18,182 bases of DNA from JBEKZQ01 sp049509675 (GCA_049509675.1 JBEKZQ010000053.1:1-18182), one strand, 5' to 3'; numbered from the stretch's first letter, positions 1 to 8,868 are shown. Translations and numbers: made by a program. The notes: generated by a model from the letters alone, not told the origin.

Positions 1-1
1 G

Positions 2-121
2 ATCGGCAAGATGACCGGACCGTTCGAGCGTGCCATGAACATCACCAGCTTCGGCACCAACACCATCCGCGGCATCCAGACCCTGGGCCGGCAATACAAC
101 AAGAGCCGCAGCGGCATCTAG
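2..121 (+). CDS. C-terminal end of an unidentified protein (partial)
   Basis: An open frame runs from the window edge to a TAG at 119-121 and gives 39 residues ending in GRQYNKSRSGI. The tail is polar, with several Thr, Asn and Ser residues and no transmembrane stretch. I do not recognise the family. It lies on the same strand as the next gene, about 118 bases before that gene's likely start, so co-transcription is possible but not shown. It could also be a chance open frame, because only 39 codons are visible. Confidence 0.45.
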   Translation: MGKMTGPFERAMNITSFGTNTIRGIQTLGRQYNKSRSGI

Positions 122-208
122 TTCTCCTCTGCAGAAGGCATTCAAGATGGCTTACCAAAAATATTTGTGGCCCGTCGGAACAAAACGGCAATCGTTGGCA
201 CCGGCAAA

Positions 209-288
209 CACTAGCCCGAAGCGCAAGCGAGGGTCGGAGATGCTGGGGTTCGTGGCGATTCTTCCCTCGCTTGCGCGTCGGGCTAGTG
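209..288. repeat. Palindromic REP-like repeat (25-bp arms, 30-bp loop)
   Basis: The left arm (209-233) begins CACTAGCCCGAAGCGCAAGC and the right arm (264-288) ends GCGCGTCGGGCTAGTG. The arms are inverted complements with one mismatch in 25 (A at 220 against G at 277). The loop is 234-263. As a transcript it would form a long hairpin. From memory, this palindrome recurs in many planctomycete genomes and is often translated as TSPKRKRG or SLARRASV in hypothetical proteins, which fits a dispersed REP-like or miniature mobile element. I see only one copy in this window. It overlaps the 5' end of the YHS-like gene. Confidence 0.85.
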
Positions 289-1481
289 TCGTCTCGGCCT
301 TCGTCCTGGCAGGCGCCTGCATGGCGCTTGCCGACGCGGTTCCCCGAGGCTTGCCGCCGGATCCGTGGTGCCCTTGCGTTCCCAACGCGCAGAACTTCGG
401 CTACTTCCAAACGCGCTGGCGGGAATGGCCGGGCGAAAGGCGAGTGGACGAGATATTCAACAAGTCGGCGCCTGCCGAGAAGATGGCCACCCCTCCCGGA
501 CAGGAACTAATACCGTTGCCCAGGGCAACGCCCGCGTCAAAGAAGGCCACGGAGCCGGGAGGCAATTTGCTGCCGAATCCGGAGAAGAAGCCAGAGAAGA
601 AGCCGGAGCAGAAGCCGGAGACGCCCAGCGAAACAATTAAAGAGAAACCGGGCGGAATACCCAAGGAGCAAGAGCCTGCGGAGAAAACCACGCCTTCGCC
701 GAATTCCGTCCCTACGGAACCGGGCATACCGAGTGAGCCGCCGCCCTCGAAGGAACCGCGTCTGGAAGGCGGACTCGACAACCCGCCGGCCGAAAAGGGT
801 TCGGGTCCGGCCGACAAGGGTTCGGGTCCGGCCGACAAGGGTTCGGGTCCGGCCGACAAGGTGCCGTCTCCGATACTCCCAAAGACGCAACCCCGGGACG
901 ATAAGTCGGCATCGCCCGAGCCGATCCTCCCGAAGAAAAAGAAAGCCGACGCCGAGTCGGCCAAACCAGCGGATCAGGGCAGCACCCGGCCGCAAGACGC
1001 CACCCAGGCAGGCCTGACGCAGTTCGATCCGAGCGACGGCGGGCAGGTGCTGCAGTCCGTTTGGACGCCAGCCCTTGGCGTGGACGTGCATGGGCAATCG
1101 GCTGGCGTCGAGCCCACCAGCTACGACGAACCGGCGCGGTCCGAAGAAGCCCGCGCCGCCCTCGGCGGCTTCTGCCCGGTGGAGCTGCACGATCTGGGCA
1201 AGTGGGTGCCGGGAAGTATGCGATGGGGCGCCGTTTATCGCGGTCAAACCTACCTTTGCGCCGGCCCGGACCAGCGCGATCGTTTCCTCGCGTCGCCCGG
1301 CCGTTACGCGCCCATGGACGGCGGCAACGACGTGGTCTGGGCCGCCCAACGGAACCGCGTCGTGCCGGGCAAGACGGAGAATACCGTCCTGTATCACGGG
1401 CGGCTCTACTTGTTTGCCAGTTCCGGTAGTTTGGAGCAATTCCGCCAGAATCCGCGCCGCTACGCCGATGCCGCTCGATAG
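240..1481 (+). CDS. Secreted Pro/Lys-rich protein with C-terminal YHS-like repeats
   Basis: From the ATG at 240 this is 413 residues. Residues 1-35 look like a Sec signal peptide: the basic stretch LARRAS is followed by VVSAFVLAGACMALADA. An in-frame ATG at 147 would add 31 residues that read straight through the palindromic repeat, so 240 is preferred; CGGAG just before it is a weak ribosome site. Residues 53-64 (FGYFQTRWREWP) match a motif I recall near the N-terminus of planctomycete secreted proteins. About residues 80-280 are low-complexity Pro/Lys/Glu, including three copies of GSGPADK. Residues 309-413 hold two tandem YHS-like units: CPVEL...W...GAVYRGQTYLCAGPDQRDRF, then NTVLYHGRLYLFASSGSLEQF, each ending in an R-Y-A/P tail. 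The family is common in planctomycetes and its role is unknown. A metal- or ligand-binding periplasmic role is only a guess. Confidence 0.75.
   Translation: MLGFVAILPSLARRASVVSAFVLAGACMALADAVPRGLPPDPWCPCVPNAQNFGYFQTRWREWPGERRVDEIFNKSAPAEKMATPPGQELIPLPRATPASKKATEPGGNLLPNPEKKPEKKPEQKPETPSETIKEKPGGIPKEQEPAEKTTPSPNSVPTEPGIPSEPPPSKEPRLEGGLDNPPAEKGSGPADKGSGPADKGSGPADKVPSPILPKTQPRDDKSASPEPILPKKKKADAESAKPADQGSTRPQDATQAGLTQFDPSDGGQVLQSVWTPALGVDVHGQSAGVEPTSYDEPARSEEARAALGGFCPVELHDLGKWVPGSMRWGAVYRGQTYLCAGPDQRDRFLASPGRYAPMDGGNDVVWAAQRNRVVPGKTENTVLYHGRLYLFASSGSLEQFRQNPRRYADAAR
788..860 (+). repeat. In-frame 21-bp tandem repeat (3.5 copies)
   Basis: Units at 788-808, 809-829 and 830-850, plus a 10-base partial unit at 851-860, have the pattern GGCCGACAAGGGTTCGGGTC plus C. 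Copies two and three are identical and copy one differs at one base. Each unit is seven codons, so changes in copy number would keep the YHS-like gene in frame and only alter linker length. Confidence 0.9.
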
Positions 1482-1723
1482 GAAAAACGAAAAACACTCA
1501 TAAGTTGTGGCTGGGCAAGGAGTTATGGCTACTATGGTAGCGGGCGACTCCTTCTTCTCTCTTTCAAGCCCGAACCACTTCCCGGTCGCCTCCCCACGGC
1601 ATCCCTTTTGCCGCGAGTTCCCTGCCGAGGCGCCCGATGGCTGGTTCTTGGGTGCAACTTGCGGGATCAGGCGCGACCGGGTACGCTTGGACTGCGGGAA
1701 CTCGGCTCTGGAAGGGAGGATTC
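1482..1723. other. Intergenic region with no recognised gene
   Basis: These 242 bases separate the YHS-like gene from the large propeller gene. An in-frame ATG at 1637 extends the downstream frame by 29 codons, but that extension has no signal-peptide character and no ribosome site, so I treat it as untranslated. I see no convincing promoter or terminator. Confidence 0.5.
1714..1720 (+). promoter_or_regulatory. Ribosome binding site that fixes the start at 1724
   Basis: GGGAGGA lies three bases upstream of the ATG at 1724. It is close to the anti-Shine-Dalgarno complement. It favours this ATG, which opens a clear signal peptide, over the longer in-frame start at 1637. Confidence 0.7.
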
Positions 1724-4700
1724 ATGGTAAACCGCGTTCTGCGATCATTGTTGCCTCTTGTTGTCGTGCTGATCTCGCCGCTCGGGCTGCGGGCCGCTGA
1801 CGCAAAGCTGGGAGCGGCAATCGGCTACGCACTGCCTGTCGACGGGCCGTTGCCGAAGACTTATCGGGTGACGCTGGCCATCGTCGACGCGAAGAACCCC
1901 GACTGGATCATCAGCCAGTTCCTTGCCGGGGAGCCGCGCACGGTCACGCAAGCCAATGGCGGCAAGTTCACCGACTCCTGGGACGGCCTTGACGACAACT
2001 TCATGCCCGTGCCGCCGGGCACTTACGGCGTAAAAGGCGTCTTTACGCCGGCGGAGAAGTGGCAGGTTGACGGCGAGTACCACGCCATTGTTCCCCGCTT
2101 CGTCACCGGCATTTCCCCGTGGATTCCCCGTCCCGAGCAGTGGAAAGACCCGGCGCGGCTCTACACGGCTGATCCCGCGAGCGGTCCCTCGAATATCACG
2201 GATGTCGACGTCGGGGCCAACGGGATCGCCGTCTTTTACTACGGTTACCTGGAAATCGTCGCCAACAACGTCCAGGTCGATCTGAAGAGGCCGATCGGCT
2301 TTGAGCAGCTCCTGCGCACCCATGATTCCGGCGGTGCCGGGGGCGGGCCATGTACCTGTACGGACGGCGATTCGATCTGGGGCTTCAGTACCGACGGCGG
2401 GCCCAAATTCGTCTACCGCGCCGATGAGAAGCCCTTCGGCAACGGCGCCGGCGCGAACCGCCGCCATATCACGCTGGCCGAAGGCTGGGTGAAGTCGCTG
2501 GCAGCCTATCGGGACCGGACGGCCGGAAAATCCTACGTCTATGTGGCGGAAGGCGGGAAGGTCGCCGCCAACAAGAACGGATGGCCGGATTATTACGAGA
2601 GCGACAAGGAGTTCGTTGACAAGGTGCTCGTGCTGGCCGGCGAGAACGGGCGGAAGCTGGCGGAAGTGCCGGTGCGCCGTCCCCTCGCAGTGGTCGCGCG
2701 CTATGGGACGCTCTACGTCCTGCACCAGAACGCGGACGGGGCCTATGTAGTCGGTGCCGCAGCGCTGGCGGCAGGCGTGCCGCAAGGCGCGCTCGAACCG
2801 CTGTTCACCGTCCCCCCAGCCATCAGACCGTTTGACCTGGAGCAGGATAGCCGCGGGCGTTTCTACCTCAGCGATCCCGGGGCGAACAAGGTGTATCAAG
2901 TGGATCGAGCAGGGAAGGTCGTCCGCACGTTCGGACGGCTCGTTGTCCAGAAACCGGGCGGCTATGACCGGCAAACCTTCATGGCCCCGGGCAAGCTGGC
3001 CACGTGGCGGGACCCCGGCGGAAACGATCGCCTGCTGGTGGTCGACCAGGCGGGGCCGACGATGACCAGCGAGTGGAGCGCGGATGGCAAGCTGCTCCGC
3101 CAGTTCGTCGGCCTGCAGACGAATTCCAACAATTACGGCTACGCCATCGATCCCGAACAGCCGGAAGACCTGTATATCATTGGGGCGGCGGGCTGGCTGA
3201 CTCGCTTCAAAATGGATTACGCCCGCGCAACATTCAAAGTGGACGCGGTATGGCCAAACATCGGAACCGATCCCCTGCTGCCGGAGTATGGCCAGCCGCG
3301 AATCGTCAATTTCAAGGGCCACAAGTACCTGTGTTGCTCTTCACGTTCCCGCACGTGTGCCGTGTACCGTCTGGACGGCGACCGCTGGCTGCTCTCCTCA
3401 GGCATCCTCCGGAAGACTATCGGCAACCACTCGCAGTGGTTCTCCTGGCACGATGCCAATGGCGACGGCAAGGTGCAGCAGGAGGAATGTCAGCAGACCC
3501 CCATGAAGCTGCCGGGTCACGTGCTGAAATATTTTGGCGAGCAATGGTTGGACGACCTGTCGCTTCTGGCCGTCAACCAGGGAGGACGGGATATCTGGCG
3601 GCTGGTGCCCACGGGCTTCGATGCCCATCAGAACCCGATCTTCACCCGTTGGGAGCAGGTGCTCACTGATCCGGTGTTCGAGGCCCGCGCGCAGAACGCG
3701 GCCGATGCCGTCCACGGCGGCAACGAACTGGACGACCGCTTCAGCAGCGACTGGGCCATGGCCCGCGGCTCGTTGAAGGATGGGCTTTACGTCACGGCGC
3801 GGGGAGGCCCGCCGTTCAGCGCCAACCAGAGCGGGCAGGACAAGATCTCGCGCTACGTTCCGGACGGCAAAGGCGGGTATGCGCTTCGGTGGCGCACCGG
3901 CCGCCAAGCCTTCGGCGGTGCGGCGAAGCCAGGAGAGCTTGTCGGTTCCATCTATATCGAGCCGCCCATCAACGGCCTGGTGAGCGTCATCGACAATTCC
4001 CGGTGCGGGGTGTTGCTCTATACGGAGGACGGCCTGTATGTGGAGAGCCTTTTCCCGCAGCGTCCCGCCTCGGAAGTCGGCATCTTCGCGCTACCCGGCG
4101 AGTTCTTCCAGGGGACCGTCTTTTCGGACCGCCGCGACGGCGGCATCTACTTCGGGACGGGAAAGGCGACACCGCTGGTCTTCAAGATCGAGGGGTGGTC
4201 GCTCACCCAAAACCCAGTCCGCCGGTTGACCACGCTGCAGAACACCGTCACGATCGCCGCCAGCCAGATCGCCGATCCGCCGGAGATTGCCTTGACGATG
4301 CGCGGCAATGCGGGCATGCAGAAGGTGGCCCGCTTCGCGCCGGCAACCGGCGGGGCCGTTCTCGACGGTTCCATGGCCGGCTGGGAATCCTGCGAGCCGG
4401 TGCGGTTCCAGGCCGACAAGGATCGGACGGTCGACGTCCATGTCTTGTACGGCCCGGAAAACCTGTATCTGCGCTGGCATGCGCGACTCGTTGCCGCGTT
4501 CGACGCTAAACCGCTGGCGCCGGCAGAACGAGTTTTCTCGCATGGCCGCCTGGCGGACACGCTGAGTTTCTATATCCAGGGCGATCTGAATGCGAAGCCC
4601 AACGGATCGGCTGACGGCCGGCCCGGCGATGTACGCATCGTATTTGGCGTCTTCAAGGACAACGACACGCTGCGCCCGGTGGCCGTGGGCATGTATCCTG

Positions 4701-5629
4701 TCTGGCAGGGGAAGGGGAAGCCCGCGCCGCAGAGCTACCAGTCGCCGACCGGCAAGTCCGAATTCGCCCACGTCGGGCTCCTGACCGATGCGAAGCTGAA
4801 TTTCGTGATGGACACGGATGGCAGAGGTTTCGTCCTGGTTGCCGGAATCCCGCGCAGCGCAATCCCGGGCCTGCCACGCCTGTCCGGCGATGTGCGCACG
4901 ATGGTGAATTTCGAGGCCACCTTTGCGGGCCGCAACAAGTTCTGGTGGGCCAACAGCGACGGCTCGGCAAGCCGCGAAACCTATGACGAACCCTGCGAGT
5001 CGCGGCTCTATCCGGGAAGTTGGGCGCCGGCGCAGTTCGAGAAACTCGACGATCGCCTCGTGGTGCGCAACTGGCTCGTCTGCGGTCCTTTTGGCGGACC
5101 AGGGGCGGAGAAGTTTGCCGCCGACCTGCTGGACGACGCCAAGCGGGCGGCGCGTAAGTTCTGTGATGCCGCGCACTATCCGCCCGATACCGCGAAAGTC
5201 GACGCGCGCGCCGTCTATCAGGGGGAGATGACCCGCGGTTACTGGCAGGATCCCGGTCCGGTGCGCTGGCGTCCGGCGAAGACGGCGGACCTGGATAGCC
5301 GCGTCATCTGCGGTCCGGCAGCCCAGGTGTGGTACGGGGCCACGTGGATCCTTGCGCCTGTGAAGACGACGGTGACGTTTCAATTCCAGGGGCATCCGCA
5401 GACCTCTTACCGCTGGTTCCTCAACGGCGAGAAGGTGCTCGAAGGCGAGATCGTCGGCGAACCCGGCAAGGGAGTTTCGCAAAGGACGCTGACCCTTGAC
5501 CAAGGCTGGAACCAGGTCTTCTTCCGGGCGTACTGCGTCGGCTATCCGCCGTTCCGGGCAGGTCTGGTCATCAGCGGCCCGCCGCAGACCTTATGGACGC
5601 TCCGGTTGTCGGCGGTTCCGCCGCACTGA
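1724..5629 (+). CDS. Large secreted beta-propeller protein with EF-hand-like loop and CBM9-like domain
   Basis: The protein is 1301 residues. Residues 1-27 are a Sec signal peptide (MVNRVLRSLLPLVVVLISPL, then GLRAADA). A FlgD-type Ig-like segment follows (about 30-120; DSWDGLDDNFMPVPPGTY). About residues 150-850 hold NHL/SMP-30-like propeller repeats with phrases such as RPFDLEQDSRGRFYLSDPGA and KVYQVDRAGKVVRTFG. A single EF-hand-like loop, DANGDGKVQQEE, starts at residue 577 with Asp, Asn, Asp and Glu at loop positions 1, 3, 5 and 12. About residues 878-1080 resemble CBM9/DOMON-like sugar-binding domains (DGSMAGW, then VHVLYGPENLYLRWHA). About 1105-1301 form a further beta-rich domain ending in an aromatic jelly-roll-like segment. 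No catalytic motif is evident. It sits 158 bases upstream of the GH2 gene on the same strand, which suggests a role in binding or processing extracellular glycans. Domain assignments are by eye; exact function is unknown. Confidence 0.8.
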   Translation: MVNRVLRSLLPLVVVLISPLGLRAADAKLGAAIGYALPVDGPLPKTYRVTLAIVDAKNPDWIISQFLAGEPRTVTQANGGKFTDSWDGLDDNFMPVPPGTYGVKGVFTPAEKWQVDGEYHAIVPRFVTGISPWIPRPEQWKDPARLYTADPASGPSNITDVDVGANGIAVFYYGYLEIVANNVQVDLKRPIGFEQLLRTHDSGGAGGGPCTCTDGDSIWGFSTDGGPKFVYRADEKPFGNGAGANRRHITLAEGWVKSLAAYRDRTAGKSYVYVAEGGKVAANKNGWPDYYESDKEFVDKVLVLAGENGRKLAEVPVRRPLAVVARYGTLYVLHQNADGAYVVGAAALAAGVPQGALEPLFTVPPAIRPFDLEQDSRGRFYLSDPGANKVYQVDRAGKVVRTFGRLVVQKPGGYDRQTFMAPGKLATWRDPGGNDRLLVVDQAGPTMTSEWSADGKLLRQFVGLQTNSNNYGYAIDPEQPEDLYIIGAAGWLTRFKMDYARATFKVDAVWPNIGTDPLLPEYGQPRIVNFKGHKYLCCSSRSRTCAVYRLDGDRWLLSSGILRKTIGNHSQWFSWHDANGDGKVQQEECQQTPMKLPGHVLKYFGEQWLDDLSLLAVNQGGRDIWRLVPTGFDAHQNPIFTRWEQVLTDPVFEARAQNAADAVHGGNELDDRFSSDWAMARGSLKDGLYVTARGGPPFSANQSGQDKISRYVPDGKGGYALRWRTGRQAFGGAAKPGELVGSIYIEPPINGLVSVIDNSRCGVLLYTEDGLYVESLFPQRPASEVGIFALPGEFFQGTVFSDRRDGGIYFGTGKATPLVFKIEGWSLTQNPVRRLTTLQNTVTIAASQIADPPEIALTMRGNAGMQKVARFAPATGGAVLDGSMAGWESCEPVRFQADKDRTVDVHVLYGPENLYLRWHARLVAAFDAKPLAPAERVFSHGRLADTLSFYIQGDLNAKPNGSADGRPGDVRIVFGVFKDNDTLRPVAVGMYPVWQGKGKPAPQSYQSPTGKSEFAHVGLLTDAKLNFVMDTDGRGFVLVAGIPRSAIPGLPRLSGDVRTMVNFEATFAGRNKFWWANSDGSASRETYDEPCESRLYPGSWAPAQFEKLDDRLVVRNWLVCGPFGGPGAEKFAADLLDDAKRAARKFCDAAHYPPDTAKVDARAVYQGEMTRGYWQDPGPVRWRPAKTADLDSRVICGPAAQVWYGATWILAPVKTTVTFQFQGHPQTSYRWFLNGEKVLEGEIVGEPGKGVSQRTLTLDQGWNQVFFRAYCVGYPPFRAGLVISGPPQTLWTLRLSAVPPH

Positions 5630-5787
5630 GGTCAAACCCGCAATGACTCGGGCCTGATGATTAACCTATGAAACACCACCTCGCACTTCTTTCCAGGCGA
5701 TTCGCGCTAATACAACTCGGCACCGCATCTGATTTCTCGCCGCAGGCGTGGGCATTTTCTGAAATCGACAAGTTATTTCCCGCGGGT
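5630..5787. other. Spacer with an in-frame upstream extension of the GH2 frame
   Basis: The GH2 frame is open from an ATG at 5668, which would add 40 residues before the likely signal peptide. The added segment is not hydrophobic and has no ribosome site upstream, so I read it as non-coding spacer. No terminator is visible after the stop at 5627-5629. Confidence 0.45.
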
Positions 5788-8787
5788 ATGACCGCCTCCT
5801 CCGCCTCGAAGGGTTTTTGCAGAACGGCTCTTATGATTCTCCTAGTCGCGTCCGCGCTTCAGGGAACTGCCGTCCCGGCTGAGGGGAAGACGGGCTGGCT
5901 CAGCGGGGTTGAGACCTGGGGTGGGCGACGGGCGTTGCCTGCCTTGGTGAATCCGGTGGTGAGCTGGCCGCTACAATCCGTTCTGCGATTGCGCGGCGAG
6001 TGGGACTTTGTCACCCGAGAAACCGCCCCGCTGCGTCATCCGGGCTGGAATGGTTTCTTTGCCAAGCCCTGGCCGGATGCCCGCGCCATTCAAGTTCCCG
6101 GGTGCTGGGAGGCGCAGGGGGTGGGGACGCCGGGCATGGGAGATTCCTGGGACTGCAAGTGGGATCATTGTGCCAAGCCCTTGCGCCGGGTTTACAAGGG
6201 AGACGCCTGGTACCGCAAGGCCGTCACCATACCCGAGGCGTGGCGCGGACAGCGGATCTGGCTCAAAGTGGGCGGCGTTCGGTCGCAAGGCTGGTTTTGG
6301 GTCAACCAGACGCCGGTGGCGTGGGTCGATAATTACTGCGGCACCTACAAGTACGACATCAGCGATCTCGTTCAGGCGGGGGCGCAGGCCGTTGTCGTGG
6401 CCGAGGTCAACAACGTCCTTCCCAGCCGGAAGGGTTTGTTCAGCAGCACCCACCGTTTTGGCGGCCTCTACCGCGATGTTGAACTGGAAGCCACGCCCGA
6501 CGCGCGGATCGATTACGCATGGGTCCGCGGAGATTTCGACCACCAGGCGGCCGAGGTTCATGCGACCGTAGCCTACGGCAACACAGTCTGCATGCTGAAG
6601 AAGCCGGTGCTGCGGGTGACGCTCAAGACCGGCGACGGCCAGCCGGCGGGGGCTCAGACCCGGAACATTGAGTTTGATTCGCAGTGCAGAACCGCCGAAC
6701 TGATCTGCCGGATTCCGCTGGCGCGGTTTCAGCCGTGGTCGCCTGATTCGCCCGCGCTTTATCGCGCCGAGCTGGTCTTGTGTGACGGCGACCAGCCGGT
6801 TCACGGCTGGGTGGAGCGGTTCGGCGTGCGCAAATTGGAGGTTCGTGGCGACCGTTTCTTTTTCAACAACAAGCCGTTCTTTGTGCGGGGGTACGGGGAC
6901 GACTTCGTGTATCCGCTGACCCTGGTCTCCCCCGCTTCTCGCGAAGAGCATCTGAGGCATTTCAAGGCGGCCCGGCAGGCGGGGTTTCTCTATGTCCGCC
7001 TGCACACCCACTGCGAGCTGCCGGAATACTTCGAGGCTGCCGATGAGGCCGGGGTCCTCGTGCAGCCGGAGCTTCCCTATTACGGCGATTATCCGACCGA
7101 GGCTTTCACCTTCGATCCGATCCGGGATTTGAAGGAACTGATCACGCACTACCGCCGTTACGTTTCGCTGGCCACCTACTGCATGGGCAACGAAGGGCTT
7201 CTGGGACGGCCGCTCGGCATCGAGATCTACAAGCTCGTCAAACAACTCGACCCCGATCGGCTCGTCCTTCACCAGGACGGGGGCTCCAACACCCGCGAGA
7301 ACTCCGATTTCAGGAACGGCCCCATCACGGTTTGGGAACCGGGCAGTTTTCCGTGCGATGCCCCCTTTGTCGCCCATGAATATCTCAACCTCTCGGTGAA
7401 ACAGGACCCACGTCTGGCAGCGAAGTTCTCCGGCGTCATGCTGCCTCCGGTTCCCTTGGAGACACGCGACCAATGGCTGGCCAACGCGGGGCTGAATCGC
7501 CGCTGGGGCGACGCCTGCCAGGATGCCGCGCATGTCTTGCAGCGCCATTACCAGAAGCAGGGCCTGGAAGCGGCCCGGATGGACCCGGCCTGCGATGGCT
7601 ATGACTTCTGGACCATCGTGGATGTGGTGGTCAAACAGGGAAACACCTACAGCGCGCAGGGCTTTCTCAACCCGTTCTGGGAGCCCAAATCCAAGGGCTA
7701 CACGCCGGGGGAGTTCGGCGTTTTCAATGCCGCCACCGTGCTGCTCCTCAAAACCGAGCCAGGCCATCGCATTGCGGTCTCGGGTGACCGGGTGCGGGCT
7801 GATTTCTGGATCTCGCACTTTGGCGAAGAACCTTTGAAGCAAGCCAAGCTCACTTGGACGCTGCGTGCCGACAAGACCGTGCTGGCCGAGGGAATGGCCG
7901 AGGGTGGCAACATTGAACTTGGCGCGGTTCGGTCGCTGGGGCAATCGAACTTCGTGATACCTGAGCTGCAAAAGCCGGTTCATGCGGTCTTGCGGGCTTC
8001 ACTTGCAGGCGGGCTAGCCGGCAACCAATGGGACTTCTGGCTCTTCCCCAAACGCGCGCCGCAGCATGTGACGGGGATCGCCGTTTCCAAGCCTCTGCTG
8101 CCCAAGCTGGCGCCGCTGTATTCGGGATTGGTTGCCACCGGAGATCCTGGGGCCGAGCAGGCGCCCGTGCTTATCTCGCTGCTGGGTTCAGCCGATGTCG
8201 AACCCGCCCTGGCAGCCGGCAAACGTGTCCTCCTCATCAACCGGGCGATGGGAAAGCCCAACGTCAGTCTGGGCTGGTGGTCGATGGGAGAACAAGTGGG
8301 GACCGCATTCGCCCGGCACCCTGCCTTGGGCGATTTCCCCCAAGAAGGGTATTTGTCTCCGCTGGCCTTTCGCATCCTGAAAACCGGTCGGAAACTGCCA
8401 AGCCTGGCGGGCCTCGGTCCCGACGACATGTTTGTCGTCGGCGAAGGTCTGGACAGTTATTTTCTCTACGCCGGACAGGCACGGGTCAAGCAGGGTCGGG
8501 TCCTGATGACCTTTGGGCTGGACCTGCTCTCGGGCTATCCGGAAGGGACCTGCCTGCTGGATGGGCTGATTCGCTATGTCCAGTCTGACGCCTTCAGTCC
8601 GCAAGGGGAAGTTGCCTTGCCCGCGATGAGCGCGAACCTGAATGGCTGGCAGAGAACGCTGAAAGCCGGCGACTTCGGCCACGACCGCCTGCCGGCGAAC
8701 GGCTTGCAACTCGATGTGGCCCGTGCCATGAAGGGAAAGAACGAGTTGATTTGGGAATCCCGCCCCATCCCGCAGGCTTCGGAGTAG
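5788..8787 (+). CDS. Secreted glycoside hydrolase family 2 enzyme
   Basis: From the ATG at 5788 this is 999 residues. Residues 1-32 form a signal peptide (core ALMILLVASALQGTAVPA). The order is that of GH2 (beta-galactosidase, beta-glucuronidase and beta-mannosidase relatives): an N-terminal jelly roll from about residue 65 (LRGEWDF, WYRKAVTIPEAWRGQRIWLK, FGGLYRDVEL), an Ig-like domain, and a TIM barrel at about 355-665 (FFFNNKPFFVRGYGDDF, then AARQAGFLYVRLH). The expected acid/base is Glu469 in MGNEG, and the likely nucleophile is Glu531 in VAHEYLNL. About residues 660-999 form a long extra C-terminal region, beta-sandwich first and then an unassigned alpha/beta-like part (LISLLGSADVEPALAAGKRV). 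The product is exported, so it would hydrolyse a beta-linked sugar outside the cytoplasm. Substrate specificity cannot be assigned. The sulfatase gene follows after 81 bases. A start at 5668 is possible but less likely. Confidence 0.88.
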   Translation: MTASSASKGFCRTALMILLVASALQGTAVPAEGKTGWLSGVETWGGRRALPALVNPVVSWPLQSVLRLRGEWDFVTRETAPLRHPGWNGFFAKPWPDARAIQVPGCWEAQGVGTPGMGDSWDCKWDHCAKPLRRVYKGDAWYRKAVTIPEAWRGQRIWLKVGGVRSQGWFWVNQTPVAWVDNYCGTYKYDISDLVQAGAQAVVVAEVNNVLPSRKGLFSSTHRFGGLYRDVELEATPDARIDYAWVRGDFDHQAAEVHATVAYGNTVCMLKKPVLRVTLKTGDGQPAGAQTRNIEFDSQCRTAELICRIPLARFQPWSPDSPALYRAELVLCDGDQPVHGWVERFGVRKLEVRGDRFFFNNKPFFVRGYGDDFVYPLTLVSPASREEHLRHFKAARQAGFLYVRLHTHCELPEYFEAADEAGVLVQPELPYYGDYPTEAFTFDPIRDLKELITHYRRYVSLATYCMGNEGLLGRPLGIEIYKLVKQLDPDRLVLHQDGGSNTRENSDFRNGPITVWEPGSFPCDAPFVAHEYLNLSVKQDPRLAAKFSGVMLPPVPLETRDQWLANAGLNRRWGDACQDAAHVLQRHYQKQGLEAARMDPACDGYDFWTIVDVVVKQGNTYSAQGFLNPFWEPKSKGYTPGEFGVFNAATVLLLKTEPGHRIAVSGDRVRADFWISHFGEEPLKQAKLTWTLRADKTVLAEGMAEGGNIELGAVRSLGQSNFVIPELQKPVHAVLRASLAGGLAGNQWDFWLFPKRAPQHVTGIAVSKPLLPKLAPLYSGLVATGDPGAEQAPVLISLLGSADVEPALAAGKRVLLINRAMGKPNVSLGWWSMGEQVGTAFARHPALGDFPQEGYLSPLAFRILKTGRKLPSLAGLGPDDMFVVGEGLDSYFLYAGQARVKQGRVLMTFGLDLLSGYPEGTCLLDGLIRYVQSDAFSPQGEVALPAMSANLNGWQRTLKAGDFGHDRLPANGLQLDVARAMKGKNELIWESRPIPQASE

Positions 8788-8868
8788 AATCGTTGAGTCA
8801 AAAATATCAGACAGCGCAACCATCAAGGCCGATTAGCAACAATTCGACACCCGCAGGAAATAACGACT

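Noticed and set aside
42..964. Minus-strand frames opposite the YHS-like gene with SAGPEPL repeats and TSPTRKRG
   Set aside because: The repeats are the reverse reading of the 21-bp tandem units and the palindrome reads similarly on both strands; neither supports a gene.
1745..3322. Minus-strand open frame (525 codons) opposite the large propeller gene
   Set aside because: It is antisense to a well-supported gene and has no recognisable domain or ribosome site.
5971..7983. Long minus-strand open frame (670 codons) opposite the GH2 gene
   Set aside because: It is a shadow of a GC-rich gene. Its translation lacks family motifs, and the plus strand encodes a clear GH2 enzyme.
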